From a virus: DNA of 64,000 nt. The position numbers and the translations under genes were made by a program. The notes under the pieces were generated by a model, which had not been told where the DNA came from, searched no databases, and saw nothing but the letters and a program-made list of their open reading frames with translations. Within the stretch, counting starts at the first letter, position 1; every line of letters starts with the position of its first letter. Shown here one piece after another: positions 6,997-14,518 of the stretch. The stretch covers positions 1-64,000 of the IMG/VR virus record IMGVR_UViG_3300025789_000028, one strand, 5' to 3'.

Positions 6997-7581
6997 ATGG
7001 CAGCAATTTATAACATTTTAGCACGATCAGGGTCTAATGGGGAATTAATTCAAAAATTATTTTGGGAGTTTGGATTAAGTTGTGAATATAACATTCAACC
7101 AAATATTCCTAAAATTAAAAATGCGGTGGTAGTTACATATGGATATGATTTATTACCATATGTTATGACTAGTCATTTACTTGAAGTCGTAGGTGATGCA
7201 TATGCAGAAGGTAATAAAGAAGTATGGGACCAATTTAAAGAGCATTATAGTGGATCGGGTATATATGATAATCCAAACGATATCACACCAGAACATTGGG
7301 CTGAACATGTTAAAAATAGCATGAATTTTATAATTAGTAATTTTAATCTATTCAACGGTAATGCTGACAGCGTATTAGAATTAATAGAGGGTTACACTGG
7401 TCCCAAATATAATATTAAATTAGAAGATATATTAAATAATCCAGAATCCGTGTTAAAACAAATATCTGAGATTACTGATGAACCAATTCCAGACGGCGTA
7501 TTGGATTATTACAAAAAAGAACTGGAAACCCAACAACTTAGACTTGCTCCCTATCTAGAGGCCTATCAAAAAATTAGTTGA
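6997..7581 (+). CDS. Unknown 194-residue protein
   Basis: Mixed alpha/beta protein with AVVVTYGYDLLPYVMTSHLL near residues 43-65 and an acidic helical C-terminus. No catalytic signature is recognised. Its last codons overlap the -35 of the promoter at 7578, so transcription of the next gene is independent. Confidence 0.65.
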   Translation: MAAIYNILARSGSNGELIQKLFWEFGLSCEYNIQPNIPKIKNAVVVTYGYDLLPYVMTSHLLEVVGDAYAEGNKEVWDQFKEHYSGSGIYDNPNDITPEHWAEHVKNSMNFIISNFNLFNGNADSVLELIEGYTGPKYNIKLEDILNNPESVLKQISEITDEPIPDGVLDYYKKELETQQLRLAPYLEAYQKIS

Positions 7582-7606
7582 CAATAAATGGGTTTGGCGA
7601 TATACT
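7578..7606 (+). promoter_or_regulatory. Early-type promoter
   Basis: TTGACA, 17-base spacer beginning ATAAATGGGTTTGG, TATACT. The conserved downstream tract ATTGATTGATTAAAGGAG leads into the Shine-Dalgarno. Confidence 0.8.
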
Positions 7607-7636
7607 ACATGTATTGATTGATTAAAGGAGCGATAC

Positions 7637-7969
7637 ATGTTGACAGAAATTGAAACAAATCACAAACCCGCAGGTCAATTTGCTTGGTTCGCCGAGCGTG
7701 ATGCACGATTGCGTAGTGCAGTCAATAGTTCTCTTTACACCAATGAACAAAAAGTTCGTGCCGAACGTGTTAAGTTGGGTCTTGAATTGGTGTACAATGC
7801 TGAAAAAGTGTATGTTGAGTTTCGCAAAAAGTTCATTAGCGTTAAAGTCAACAAGCCCGTATTGAAGGACCGCAAGGGTCTTGCATTGTTAGAAATGACA
7901 TATAAAAACGAGGGTTTTGTGAAGTGCAAGACTTCACAGGGCTTTACATATCGGTTGTTCATGGCTTGA
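7637..7969 (+). CDS. Unknown basic 110-residue protein
   Basis: AAAGGAG precedes the ATG by 7 bases. The protein is Arg/Lys-rich, with FAWFAERDARLRSAV and EKVYVEFRKKFISVKVNKP segments. Charge suggests nucleic-acid contact, but no domain is recognised. Its own early promoter and short size mark it as an early host-takeover candidate. The stop overlaps the next -35 box. Confidence 0.65.
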   Translation: MLTEIETNHKPAGQFAWFAERDARLRSAVNSSLYTNEQKVRAERVKLGLELVYNAEKVYVEFRKKFISVKVNKPVLKDRKGLALLEMTYKNEGFVKCKTSQGFTYRLFMA

Positions 7970-7994
7970 CAATAAATGGGTTTGGGTATATAAT
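7966..7994 (+). promoter_or_regulatory. Early-type promoter
   Basis: TTGACA, 17-base spacer with TTTGGGTA before a consensus TATAAT. The -35 contains the stop codon of the upstream gene. Confidence 0.8.
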
Positions 7995-8022
7995 AGAATC
8001 TTAATCAGTTGAAAGGTATATT

Positions 8023-8232
8023 ATGTACGACATTGACAAATTTGTGAACACTAACAAAGCGAATGTAAGTTATGATGAAGAATCTGATGAGGTCCAGTGT
8101 GCTACTGAGTTTGAGAAACTAGTAAAGTTTGATGAAATCGATTCTAGCGCATACCCAGTGCTTGTTTATAAAATGAATGATAAAGTGGTAGCTTGGTACG
8201 ACATTGAAATGTTTATGGGCTATGCTCAATAA
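8023..8232 (+). CDS. Small acidic protein, 69 residues
   Basis: Strongly acidic (YDEESDEVQCATEFEKLVKF) with a hydrophobic C-terminus (WYDIEMFMGYAQ). It has its own early promoter and a weak GAAAGG Shine-Dalgarno. Acidic early peptides of phages often bind host enzymes or mimic DNA; for this one that is inference. Confidence 0.65.
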   Translation: MYDIDKFVNTNKANVSYDEESDEVQCATEFEKLVKFDEIDSSAYPVLVYKMNDKVVAWYDIEMFMGYAQ

Positions 8233-8233
8233 G

Positions 8234-8262
8234 TTGACAATAAATCGTTTTGGGCATATAAT
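8234..8262 (+). promoter_or_regulatory. Early-type promoter
   Basis: TTGACA, 17-base spacer with TTTTGGGCA, consensus TATAAT and the conserved ACTTGTATTGATTGATTAAA leader. Confidence 0.85.
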
Positions 8263-8291
8263 ACTTGTATTGATTGATTAAAGGAACAGAA

Positions 8292-8522
8292 ATGTTAAAC
8301 ATCAAAGCAGGCGATACGATTATGTACACTAGCGCAGCCGGCACACGCCCAGCAGTAGTAAACAGTATTACTATTGGTGCTACTGCAAAACCCAATCATT
8401 CTATTGCATGGTTGAATATTACTGTTCCCGCTGATATCAAACTTGGTCGCAGGTTTGATTCTAGTGTTAGCATCCCGGCTGATCCCAATTCACTGAAAAT
8501 GTTCAAGGTTACCAAAATTTGA
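8292..8522 (+). CDS. Small beta-rich protein, 76 residues
   Basis: The ATG at 8292 is chosen because AAAGGA lies 7-8 bases upstream; an in-frame ATG at 8274 precedes that Shine-Dalgarno. The protein MLNIKAGDTIMYTSAAGTRP onward looks like a small beta barrel. No family recognised. The stop codon lies in the next -35. Confidence 0.7.
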   Translation: MLNIKAGDTIMYTSAAGTRPAVVNSITIGATAKPNHSIAWLNITVPADIKLGRRFDSSVSIPADPNSLKMFKVTKI

Positions 8523-8547
8523 CAATAAATCATTTTGGGTATATAAT
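8519..8547 (+). promoter_or_regulatory. Early-type promoter
   Basis: TTGACA, 17-base spacer with TTTTGGGTA, TATAAT, and the conserved leader ending in AAAGGA. Confidence 0.85.
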
Positions 8548-8577
8548 ACTTGTATTGATTGATTAAAGGACTACAAA

Positions 8578-8799
8578 ATGGCTTTCGAAAAAATCGTTCT
8601 CGACAAAGTTGCTAAGGTACTCAAAGATGACAATCGTGCCGCATTTATCTGTGGTACTCTTTTTGTTGAATGTTCGGAAGTTGAGGCACGCAAGGTGTTT
8701 CACAAACTGAGCAAAGACTATGGTCTTGGTAAGGTTCAAGTCAGTGGCCCTATCAATGGTCCTGTAATGCCCGAGTTTGCATACGATTTTGTTGCTTAA
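8578..8799 (+). CDS. Unknown 73-residue alpha/beta protein
   Basis: MAFEKIVLDKVAKVLKDDNR leads into an AAFICGTLFVECSEVEARKV strand-helix unit; the size suggests a ferredoxin-like fold. No catalytic residues stand out. It is expressed from its own early promoter, and a GGAG-led gene follows 12 bases later. Confidence 0.65.
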   Translation: MAFEKIVLDKVAKVLKDDNRAAFICGTLFVECSEVEARKVFHKLSKDYGLGKVQVSGPINGPVMPEFAYDFVA

Positions 8800-8811
8800 G
8801 GAGTATTTGTA

Positions 8812-9585
8812 ATGGCTGGATTTGTTGATGTTAGTGGTATGACATATGAACAGGTTCGCCGCATGGGTCATGCTGACGATTGTGACGAACCTAAAACTTT
8901 CAACCGTAACCCTTACGCATATCGTAAGCCTGTAAAAAAGACGAATACGGTTGTTACCAGCTACAACGCTACTGATGTTTGGGCCGCGGCAGTAGCCAGT
9001 CAACGTATCAATGGTAGTTATGTTAAACTAAGTGTTATTTCTGAATCCGATCCTGATCTGACTAAAAAGTCTAATCGTATGCTTGTACAGGAACTGTTGT
9101 CTGATGCTTCACGTATCACCGATGAGGATCGTGAACAAGGTCTTAAGGTTCGTAGTTTCTTTCAAGGCTATACTTTTAAGGTACTTAAGGGTACCCGGTT
9201 GAGTGAATTTGACAACACAGCAATGTTACTTGCAAACAAGGAAACAATTGATAGTGCATACGATATTGCAGTTATCGCAAGTTTGCCATCAGTATATGAG
9301 CGTGGCATTGTACGCCAAACAGTAGAACAACGTGTTGCGTTTGCTACTGGTGGATTCATTGGCAATGTAAATGATAAGGTATCTACTGCAATTGAAGTAC
9401 TCAAGTCTGTATACTCAATGAAGTGGAACACACATTACATTACTGGTATTAATAGTGATGATCAGGTTGTGTTTTTTGCGTACAAGGAAGAACTGCCTGT
9501 AGGTAAGATGTTTGATATTTACTGTACTGTTAAAGCACATCGTGACAACAGCACCCAACTCAATCGTGTAAAGGTGATTGTATGA
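8812..9585 (+). CDS. Unknown 257-residue protein, possible OB-fold C-terminus
   Basis: The first 50 residues are basic and polar. The last 40 (PVGKMFDIYCTVKAHRDNST followed by QLNRVKV) resemble the closing strands of an OB-like domain seen in some phage DNA-binding proteins; this is a weak visual match. No signal peptide. It shares the transcript of the 8578 gene (GGAG Shine-Dalgarno) and overlaps the next small membrane peptide by ATGA. Confidence 0.6.
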   Translation: MAGFVDVSGMTYEQVRRMGHADDCDEPKTFNRNPYAYRKPVKKTNTVVTSYNATDVWAAAVASQRINGSYVKLSVISESDPDLTKKSNRMLVQELLSDASRITDEDREQGLKVRSFFQGYTFKVLKGTRLSEFDNTAMLLANKETIDSAYDIAVIASLPSVYERGIVRQTVEQRVAFATGGFIGNVNDKVSTAIEVLKSVYSMKWNTHYITGINSDDQVVFFAYKEELPVGKMFDIYCTVKAHRDNSTQLNRVKVIV

Positions 9586-9707
9586 ATTTTTTAACCGGTG
9601 TTATTGTAGGTATTATTGTTGCTACAGTAGGCTTTGGTGGCATCGCTAAAATAGCCGACAAAGGTGTGGACAAACTCAAAGAAGTTACTATTGAACAAAC
9701 ACGGTAA
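9582..9707 (+). CDS. Small membrane peptide, 41 residues
   Basis: MNFLTGVIVGIIVATVGFGG is one transmembrane helix with glycine spacing, followed by a charged tail (DKGVDKLKEVTIEQTR). It is translated by ATGA coupling. Such peptides are common early phage products. Confidence 0.6.
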   Translation: MNFLTGVIVGIIVATVGFGGIAKIADKGVDKLKEVTIEQTR

Positions 9708-9719
9708 TAGGATTATATA

Positions 9720-10079
9720 ATGGCAGGCTATAACGCAGTATTAGAATTTCGTAGGCTTGAAAAAGCCATAGACGACCTTGGCTTTATGCTTTGCGCACCT
9801 AAACATGGAAGTTGGGGGTCAGAGGACACCGGTGATAGAGTTGCAATCAAACCTAAGGATACAGACAGCTTACCTATTTACAGCCGTGATGCAGAAGTGT
9901 TTACAGGTACATTGGAACAACTACAAACATGGATTCGTGGTGTAGCCTGGGCCCGTGAATATGACATGATGCTAAAGTTGAGTGACGATAGAAAGCGACA
10001 ACGTAAAGAGCAGGATGCACGTAATCAGCAATTAGTCAGGATTCTAAAGAACGAAAAAGCGGAATATAAGGGTAATTAG
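9720..10079 (+). CDS. Unknown 119-residue protein with charged C-terminal helix
   Basis: The N-terminal half is globular (LEFRRLEKAIDDLGFMLCAP). The C-terminal third is a long charged helix (LSDDRKRQRKEQDARNQQLV), likely coiled coil. The last 44 bases overlap the minus-strand gene tail to tail. Confidence 0.65.
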   Translation: MAGYNAVLEFRRLEKAIDDLGFMLCAPKHGSWGSEDTGDRVAIKPKDTDSLPIYSRDAEVFTGTLEQLQTWIRGVAWAREYDMMLKLSDDRKRQRKEQDARNQQLVRILKNEKAEYKGN

Positions 10080-10917
10080 GATTTGTTTCATACAATGCTA
10101 AGTCAACATAATATGGATCAAGATTAAATTCATTTACCAATCTGTTATAGATGGTGTCTAAATGTGTTTTATCTAGGTAATGTCTTTTTGATATTACTAA
10201 TGATCCATATACTTTCGGATCAGCATCTTGTAATACATCAATGCAGGTGTCTAAATATTCTCTACGTATGGGTTCCATTCTTTTATAGAAAAATTCATAG
10301 GCAACAAATTCACTAGGCAGTCTATGTTTTACACTTGCTGTCTCTAGGAATATCTCCTCAACATTTACTGATGCTAATAACTGACGCACAGTTTCGGTAT
10401 CTAAAATAAAAGGGGTCGTAGGATATCTACACACCTTAGGAATAGGCAAATTTGTTTTGTTATGAAATATTTCAGCAAATTGTTTCCAAGTGTCCATGTC
10501 TGGATTAGACCAATTGCGATATATCATCATTGGTTCAAAGTTTAAAAAATTGTATATTGATCTAGTTTGTACTAAAAGATTTTTGCTATCAAATATAGTG
10601 TATTTGGGTGTATATATAACTTGAGAAACATATAGTTTTATGATTTGCTGTCTGAGCCAGCCGTTGTCTTTTACAAACTCTACACCATCCAATAGTGTAG
10701 GGAATACATATGGATGTGTTTCTTTGGTCATTAATACCAATTTATGTTTAACATAAATTTTTTGTAAATCAGATTTCCATTTGTTTATATCATGCTTTGT
10801 GGATTCTATGACAACAATATGTTGCACTGGCTCATCCAAATATTTTTCAAAACTATGTGCTTGTAGGTATAATTGATATCTATCTCTATCACAGGTAACG
10901 GTTACGATTGTTTCCAT
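10036..10917 (-). CDS. Probable DUF6492-like glycosyltransferase
   Basis: 293 residues from ATG at 10917. This start is preferred over an upstream in-frame one because METIVTVTCDRDRYQLYLQA is a clean Rossmann-like first strand, and an ATAAATA motif lies four bases upstream. The layout (VTCDRD, then HIVVIEST, YTPKYTIFDSKN and a His/Glu-rich C-terminus) resembles DUF6492 proteins, annotated as GT-A-like glycosyltransferases. The assignment is tentative. It is an isolated minus-strand gene, antisense to its neighbours. Confidence 0.5.
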   Translation of the reverse strand: METIVTVTCDRDRYQLYLQAHSFEKYLDEPVQHIVVIESTKHDINKWKSDLQKIYVKHKLVLMTKETHPYVFPTLLDGVEFVKDNGWLRQQIIKLYVSQVIYTPKYTIFDSKNLLVQTRSIYNFLNFEPMMIYRNWSNPDMDTWKQFAEIFHNKTNLPIPKVCRYPTTPFILDTETVRQLLASVNVEEIFLETASVKHRLPSEFVAYEFFYKRMEPIRREYLDTCIDVLQDADPKVYGSLVISKRHYLDKTHLDTIYNRLVNEFNLDPYYVDLALYETNPNYPYIPLFRSLES

Positions 10918-10921
10918 CACA

Positions 10922-10928
10922 TATTTAT
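10922..10928 (-). promoter_or_regulatory. Late-type ATAAATA motif
   Basis: ATAAATA on the minus strand, 4 bases before the ATG at 10917. A start at the usual late-promoter distance would give an mRNA with almost no leader. Confidence 0.5.
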
Positions 10929-10940
10929 TAGACAAAAGGC

Positions 10941-10969
10941 TTGACTTTAAATAGATTTTGTTGTATACT
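10941..10969 (+). promoter_or_regulatory. Sigma70-type promoter for DNA ligase
   Basis: TTGACT and TATACT are separated by 17 bases. AGGAG at 10988-10992 follows, supporting the ATG at 11000. Confidence 0.7.
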
Positions 10970-10999
10970 GTTATTAATACGGTTAATAGGAGTTGATGA

Positions 11000-12346
11000 A
11001 TGAGTGCAAGTTGGATTAATAAACTAAACGAAAGTGACAGTCGCCTACACAAGGAAGATGTTATTCGTCAGGCGCTTGAGGCAAGTGTCCTTGGTAGTAG
11101 TAATTCTATTAACTTCCTTTCATTTGTGAAGGCATGTTACAATCCTTATCTAACATTTGGGGTGCGTCAAATTCCTGACACCATTGGCATCATCGATGCT
11201 GAGAATCCTTGGGAAGACTTCAATGAACTTATGATTCAACTGGGACAACGTAGGTTGTCAGGTCATGCCGCACGTGATGCAATTGATGAATTAAGCCAGC
11301 GTTTTGATAGTAATGAATGGAACACATTCTTAGCTCCAGTACTGCGCCGTGACTTACGTGCAGGTGTTAGTGAAAAAACTATTAACAAAATCTGCAAAGG
11401 TACTGACTATGAGATTCCAGTGTTCGGTTGCCAACTAGCAACCAATAGCGAAGGTCGTCCTGAAATGAAAGGTGTCAAACGTCTTGAGCCTAAACTAGAC
11501 GGTGTTCGTGCATTGTTTGTTGTTATCCCTAGCGACTTTGGTGTCACTACTATTTGCTATAGCCGTAATGGTAAAGTGTTTGAAAACTTTAGTCACATTG
11601 AAGAACAAATTCAATCTGCATATACAAAGATTTGCCGTTCGGCATCACGTGTTGATCAAGGTCGTAGTCTTGTTGATGGCTTTGTATTTGATGGTGAAGT
11701 AATTGGCAATACATTTCAAGAACTTATGCGTCAGGCTCGCCGTAAAGAAAATGCACAAGCAGAGGATAGCGTGTTCAATGTGTTTGATGTTATCCCGTTG
11801 GCTGACTTCCGTCGAGGTTATTGGAATGCACAATTACATAAGCGTATTAATATCCTTGAATCTATTCGAGGTATTATTGATGAATTGCCTAATGTTGAAT
11901 TGCTACCGCACTTGATGGTTGACTTGGATACATCAGAAGGCAAAGACCAACTTGATCGTTATGCTAAAGATCAGGTTAACGCAGGCTTTGAAGGTATCAT
12001 GATTAAAAACGTTGATGCACCTTACGAGTGCAAACGCAGTACATCATGGATGAAGTTTAAGCCTGTTTATGACTATGACCTGACCGTAATCGGTGTTGAA
12101 GAAGGTACCGGTAAGAATCAAGGTCGCATGGGCGCTTTAGTGTGCGAGGGCATTGATGACGGTAAGCATATCACAGTCAATGTTGGTAGTGGTTATACGG
12201 ATGTAGAACGACAATCATACTGGGATGACAAGGAAAGTGTTATTGGTCAGACTGCGGTGGTGATGGCTGACGCTGTTACTCAGAATCAAGACGGGTCATA
12301 TAGCCTACGATTCCCTAGATTCAAGACTTTCCGTGACGATAAGTGA
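11000..12346 (+). CDS. ATP-dependent DNA ligase
   Basis: Seals nicks in duplex DNA through an enzyme-AMP intermediate, in phage replication and repair. 448 residues. Motif I is EPKLDGVR with the AMP-accepting Lys165; motif III is FVFDGEVI (about 228-235); motif IV is EGIMIK (331-336); motif V is WMKFKP (350-355). An OB-type domain follows. The N-terminal 150 residues match the helical region of T4-type ligases. An alternative ATG at 10996 gives only a 7-codon frame, so 11000 is used. Confidence 0.93.
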   Translation: MSASWINKLNESDSRLHKEDVIRQALEASVLGSSNSINFLSFVKACYNPYLTFGVRQIPDTIGIIDAENPWEDFNELMIQLGQRRLSGHAARDAIDELSQRFDSNEWNTFLAPVLRRDLRAGVSEKTINKICKGTDYEIPVFGCQLATNSEGRPEMKGVKRLEPKLDGVRALFVVIPSDFGVTTICYSRNGKVFENFSHIEEQIQSAYTKICRSASRVDQGRSLVDGFVFDGEVIGNTFQELMRQARRKENAQAEDSVFNVFDVIPLADFRRGYWNAQLHKRINILESIRGIIDELPNVELLPHLMVDLDTSEGKDQLDRYAKDQVNAGFEGIMIKNVDAPYECKRSTSWMKFKPVYDYDLTVIGVEEGTGKNQGRMGALVCEGIDDGKHITVNVGSGYTDVERQSYWDDKESVIGQTAVVMADAVTQNQDGSYSLRFPRFKTFRDDK

Positions 12347-12418
12347 TTTACAGTTATCAAAGTGCCAACGAACCATCGCTGATTTGCCACCAGTAGCATT
12401 ACAATGTGGACATGACAC
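12305..12418 (-). pseudogene. Remnant zinc-finger module, antisense to the ligase end
   Basis: A 37-codon minus-strand frame from GTG encodes VSCPHCNATGGKSAMVRWHF followed by DNCKSL. The pattern CPHC..GG..AM.RWHFDNC is a known zinc-finger module of phage homing endonucleases. Only the module survives, running into the 3' end of the ligase gene antisense. It is best explained as a relic of a decayed mobile endonuclease. No promoter or Shine-Dalgarno is seen. Confidence 0.55.
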
Positions 12419-12437
12419 AATTATTTATGCCAAATAC

Positions 12438-12466
12438 TTGACAATAAATAAATTTGGTGCTATACT
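12438..12466 (+). promoter_or_regulatory. Early-type promoter for the MNER-family cluster
   Basis: TTGACA, 17-base spacer ATAAATAAATTTGGTGC, TATACT, then an AGGAG Shine-Dalgarno before 12497. Confidence 0.8.
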
Positions 12467-12496
12467 ATAGTCATAGTAACAAAACAGGAGTTCAAC

Positions 12497-12685
12497 ATGA
12501 ACGAACGAATCGCAAAACTATATGACCAAGCAACCATTTTAGAAGGCAATGGCGACTACGTGGCAGGTGAGTTGGATCCTGTAAAGTTCGCCGAATTGAT
12601 TGTTCGGGAATGTATTGATACTGCCTTTCATAAAGGTCATCCCGATTTAGAATTTTTGTTGAAACATTTCGGAGTTACAGAATGA
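12497..12685 (+). CDS. Small protein of the MNER(I/L)..FAELIV..HFG family, copy 3
   Basis: 62 residues: MNERIAKLYDQATI, then KFAELIVRECIDTAF, ending KHFGVTE. It is the first gene after an early promoter, so this cluster is probably expressed early. It overlaps the next copy by ATGA. Confidence 0.8.
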   Translation: MNERIAKLYDQATILEGNGDYVAGELDPVKFAELIVRECIDTAFHKGHPDLEFLLKHFGVTE

Positions 12686-12909
12686 ACAAACGAATTGTGA
12701 GACTTATTGACCAAATGGATCAATCGGGTATTCCATATCAGGCTGGCGATAACTTAATGACGATCACAGACAGATACTTGGAAAAGTTCGCCGAGTTGAT
12801 TGTTAGGGAAATGTTAGATATTTTTGATAAACGTGCCGAACCAGGTACAGGTTTTTATGAACCGCAAGAACCTGCTGAGATGATTCGACAACATTTTGGA
12901 GTTGAATGA
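12682..12909 (+). CDS. Small protein of the same family, copy 4
   Basis: 75 residues: MNKRIVRLIDQMDQ, then KFAELIVREMLDIFD, ending RQHFGVE. The usual MNER start is MNKR here and the Cys after REC is replaced by Met, so it is a diverged tandem copy. Confidence 0.8.
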   Translation: MNKRIVRLIDQMDQSGIPYQAGDNLMTITDRYLEKFAELIVREMLDIFDKRAEPGTGFYEPQEPAEMIRQHFGVE

Positions 12910-13121
12910 TGACCAATCAAGAACTTGTTGATACACTGAACACAGCCAGTGAAAGTGCTGGTGGCAATATTGCCCTGTCCATGCTTTTGAAAATTGCCGC
13001 AGACCGTATTCTAGAATTGGATGACCGATGTGATGAATTGGCCGCAGACAAAGGTACTTATTTTAGGTTATATGAAGCATTGTGTATTAAAGTTGAATCA
13101 GACAAGAGGGCAAAAGAATGA
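12906..13121 (+). CDS. Unknown 71-residue helical protein
   Basis: Two adjacent ATGs (12906, 12909) are possible starts. The protein is acidic and helical (LLKIAADRILELDDRCDELA), likely a short coiled coil. It lies between two MNER-family genes but is not a member. Confidence 0.65.
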   Translation: MMTNQELVDTLNTASESAGGNIALSMLLKIAADRILELDDRCDELAADKGTYFRLYEALCIKVESDKRAKE

Positions 13122-13330
13122 ACGAACGAATTAAAGAACTTGCTGAACAGGCTGGTGGAGAATTTTATGAAGGATTTGCTGGAGGTACGAACTTTGTCAA
13201 ATTTGCAGAAGATGATTTTGAAAAGTTCGCCGGGTTGCTTGTTAGGGAATGTGCCGTAATGACTCGCAATCTATCAGCACACGGCGAACTTGCTGAAAAG
13301 GCAGTTAAAGAACATTTCGGAGTTAAATAA
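13118..13330 (+). CDS. Small protein of the MNER(I/L)..FAELIV..HFG family, copy 5
   Basis: 70 residues: MNERIKELAEQAGGEFYEGF, then KFAGLLVRECAVMTR, ending KEHFGVK. It is the last gene before tRNA-Phe. The FAEL block is FAGL here, showing divergence among copies. Confidence 0.8.
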   Translation: MNERIKELAEQAGGEFYEGFAGGTNFVKFAEDDFEKFAGLLVRECAVMTRNLSAHGELAEKAVKEHFGVK

Positions 13331-13335
13331 ATTAT

Positions 13336-13408
13336 ACCCCGGTAGCTCAGATGGTAGAGCAGAGGATTGAAAATCCTTGTGTCGGTGGTTCAACTCCATC
13401 CCGGGTGA
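13336..13408 (+). tRNA. tRNA-Phe (GAA)
   Basis: A cloverleaf can be drawn: D-stem GCTC/GAGC, anticodon loop TTGAAAA, T-stem GGTGG/CCATC with loop TTCAACT. The acceptor pairs well at positions 3-7, but the first two pairs mismatch (A-G and C-T), which is odd. CC rather than full CCA follows. It is the only plus-strand tRNA here. Confidence 0.8.
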
Positions 13409-13427
13409 CCTTTAATAAAGATAAATG

Positions 13428-13529
13428 ATGAGCAATGACCGATTTTTTTATGGATGTATACTAGCATTATTTTTGGTGATGGCTGGTCATCCTATACTGG
13501 CATTTCTCCTATTTCTTTGCGTACTATAA
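13428..13529 (+). CDS. Small hydrophobic peptide, 33 residues
   Basis: MSNDRFFYGCILALFLVMAG followed by HPILAFLLFLCVL is almost entirely membrane-like. There is no clear Shine-Dalgarno, and the frame lies between tRNA-Phe and the next promoter, so expression is uncertain. Confidence 0.4.
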   Translation: MSNDRFFYGCILALFLVMAGHPILAFLLFLCVL

Positions 13530-13545
13530 TATTTTATAGTATAAT
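13517..13545 (+). promoter_or_regulatory. Promoter with a palindromic spacer
   Basis: TTGCGT, 17-base spacer, TATAAT. Positions 13523-13540 form a perfect inverted repeat, ACTATAA and TTATAGT around TATT, nearly filling the spacer. This may be a repressor or activator site. Confidence 0.55.
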
Positions 13546-13564
13546 ATAATTTTAAGGAACAGTT

Positions 13565-14242
13565 ATGGTAACTTTGGTTAAACACGAATGGCATCAAGTA
13601 GATAGCCAGTTTGCTTATGAACTTGATATGGATACTCTTGCGCAGATTTATCCTGACATGAAGAAACGTGAACTCAAGGCGTTGATGAAACAAATTGAAA
13701 AGGGTGAATACGATATTGATGATTTGCTTAATGATGCATACGACAATGATGTAGAAATTGAATGGGAACGTCAGTATGATGATTGGTGGACTGATCGTAA
13801 GGGTGGATATGATGTTACATATGAATTAGGTAATGAAGATAGTTGGCATAATGAATCTCCTCCAACTGAACCAACACACAAATGTACAAAGTGTAAGTGG
13901 ATTGGTCAACGATATCAAACAATTACACAACATTTACGTGAAGATGGCACAGTAATTGAAGATTACTATTCCTCTGAAGAAATTTCAACTAGTACAAAAG
14001 ATGTTTGCCCTATGTGTGATAGTGAACTCAAATTGACTGAAGAGGGTATCAAGGAAGAACAAGAACGACTAGAACGTGAAGCACAATGGGCTAAATGGGA
14101 AGCAGACAATCTTGAAGTTAATGACGATAACGAACAAGAAGTTGTCGATGCCATTGCAGAACTAGAAACTGCATTTGCAGAACTTGACAAAGCCATTGAA
14201 ATAGAAAAGAAAGTCAAGAAAGTTAAAAAGACTAAAAAATGA
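13565..14242 (+). CDS. Zinc-ribbon protein with charged C-terminal coiled coil
   Basis: 225 residues. The N-terminal 95 residues are acidic with many Trp/Asp (YDDWWTDRKGGYD). A CTKCKW..(about 40 residues)..CPMC pair forms a four-Cys zinc ribbon in the middle. The C-terminus is a long Glu-rich coiled coil ending in a Lys tail (KKVKKVKKTKK). AAGGA precedes the start. Function unknown. It overlaps the next gene by ATGA and probably co-expresses with the proteostasis block. Confidence 0.7.
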   Translation: MVTLVKHEWHQVDSQFAYELDMDTLAQIYPDMKKRELKALMKQIEKGEYDIDDLLNDAYDNDVEIEWERQYDDWWTDRKGGYDVTYELGNEDSWHNESPPTEPTHKCTKCKWIGQRYQTITQHLREDGTVIEDYYSSEEISTSTKDVCPMCDSELKLTEEGIKEEQERLEREAQWAKWEADNLEVNDDNEQEVVDAIAELETAFAELDKAIEIEKKVKKVKKTKK

Positions 14243-14508
14243 CAGATGATGAAGAAATGAACTTACTGATCCAGCGTGACAAAGAATATGTTGCTGGTGA
14301 AAGTGCAAAGTATTTAGGTAAAAAATACACGTTTCCTGATGGGAACTATATTGAAGTAATTCAAATCAAAAGTCGTGGCCCTGGACAAAACTATATCACG
14401 TACCACATCAAGCAAGGCCCTGGCATTGATAGAAAATTGATTATACCTTTATCAGAGTTTGGTGGAACGTATGGACATTTGTTTCAGGGAAACGCGGAGA
14501 AAAAGTAA
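14239..14508 (+). CDS. Unknown 89-residue protein
   Basis: Starts at the ATGA overlap. Composition suggests a small beta barrel (KKYTFPDGNYIEVIQIKSRG). No motif recognised. It ends just before the membrane-protein gene. Confidence 0.65.
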   Translation: MTDDEEMNLLIQRDKEYVAGESAKYLGKKYTFPDGNYIEVIQIKSRGPGQNYITYHIKQGPGIDRKLIIPLSEFGGTYGHLFQGNAEKK

Positions 14509-14514
14509 TAAATA
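14508..14514 (+). promoter_or_regulatory. Late-type ATAAATA motif
   Basis: ATAAATA begins at the stop codon of the preceding gene and ends 4 bases before ATG 14519. No Shine-Dalgarno is present. Confidence 0.45.
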
Positions 14515-14518
14515 TAAC

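Noticed and set aside
8563-9003. Long minus-strand ORF of 146 residues
   Set aside because: It runs antisense through two plus-strand genes with an early promoter and Shine-Dalgarno. Its protein is Thr/Asn/Cys-rich without motifs, as expected for a shadow.
10996-11019. Alternative ATG four bases before the ligase start
   Set aside because: It gives only seven codons before a stop, and the frame does not match the ligase.
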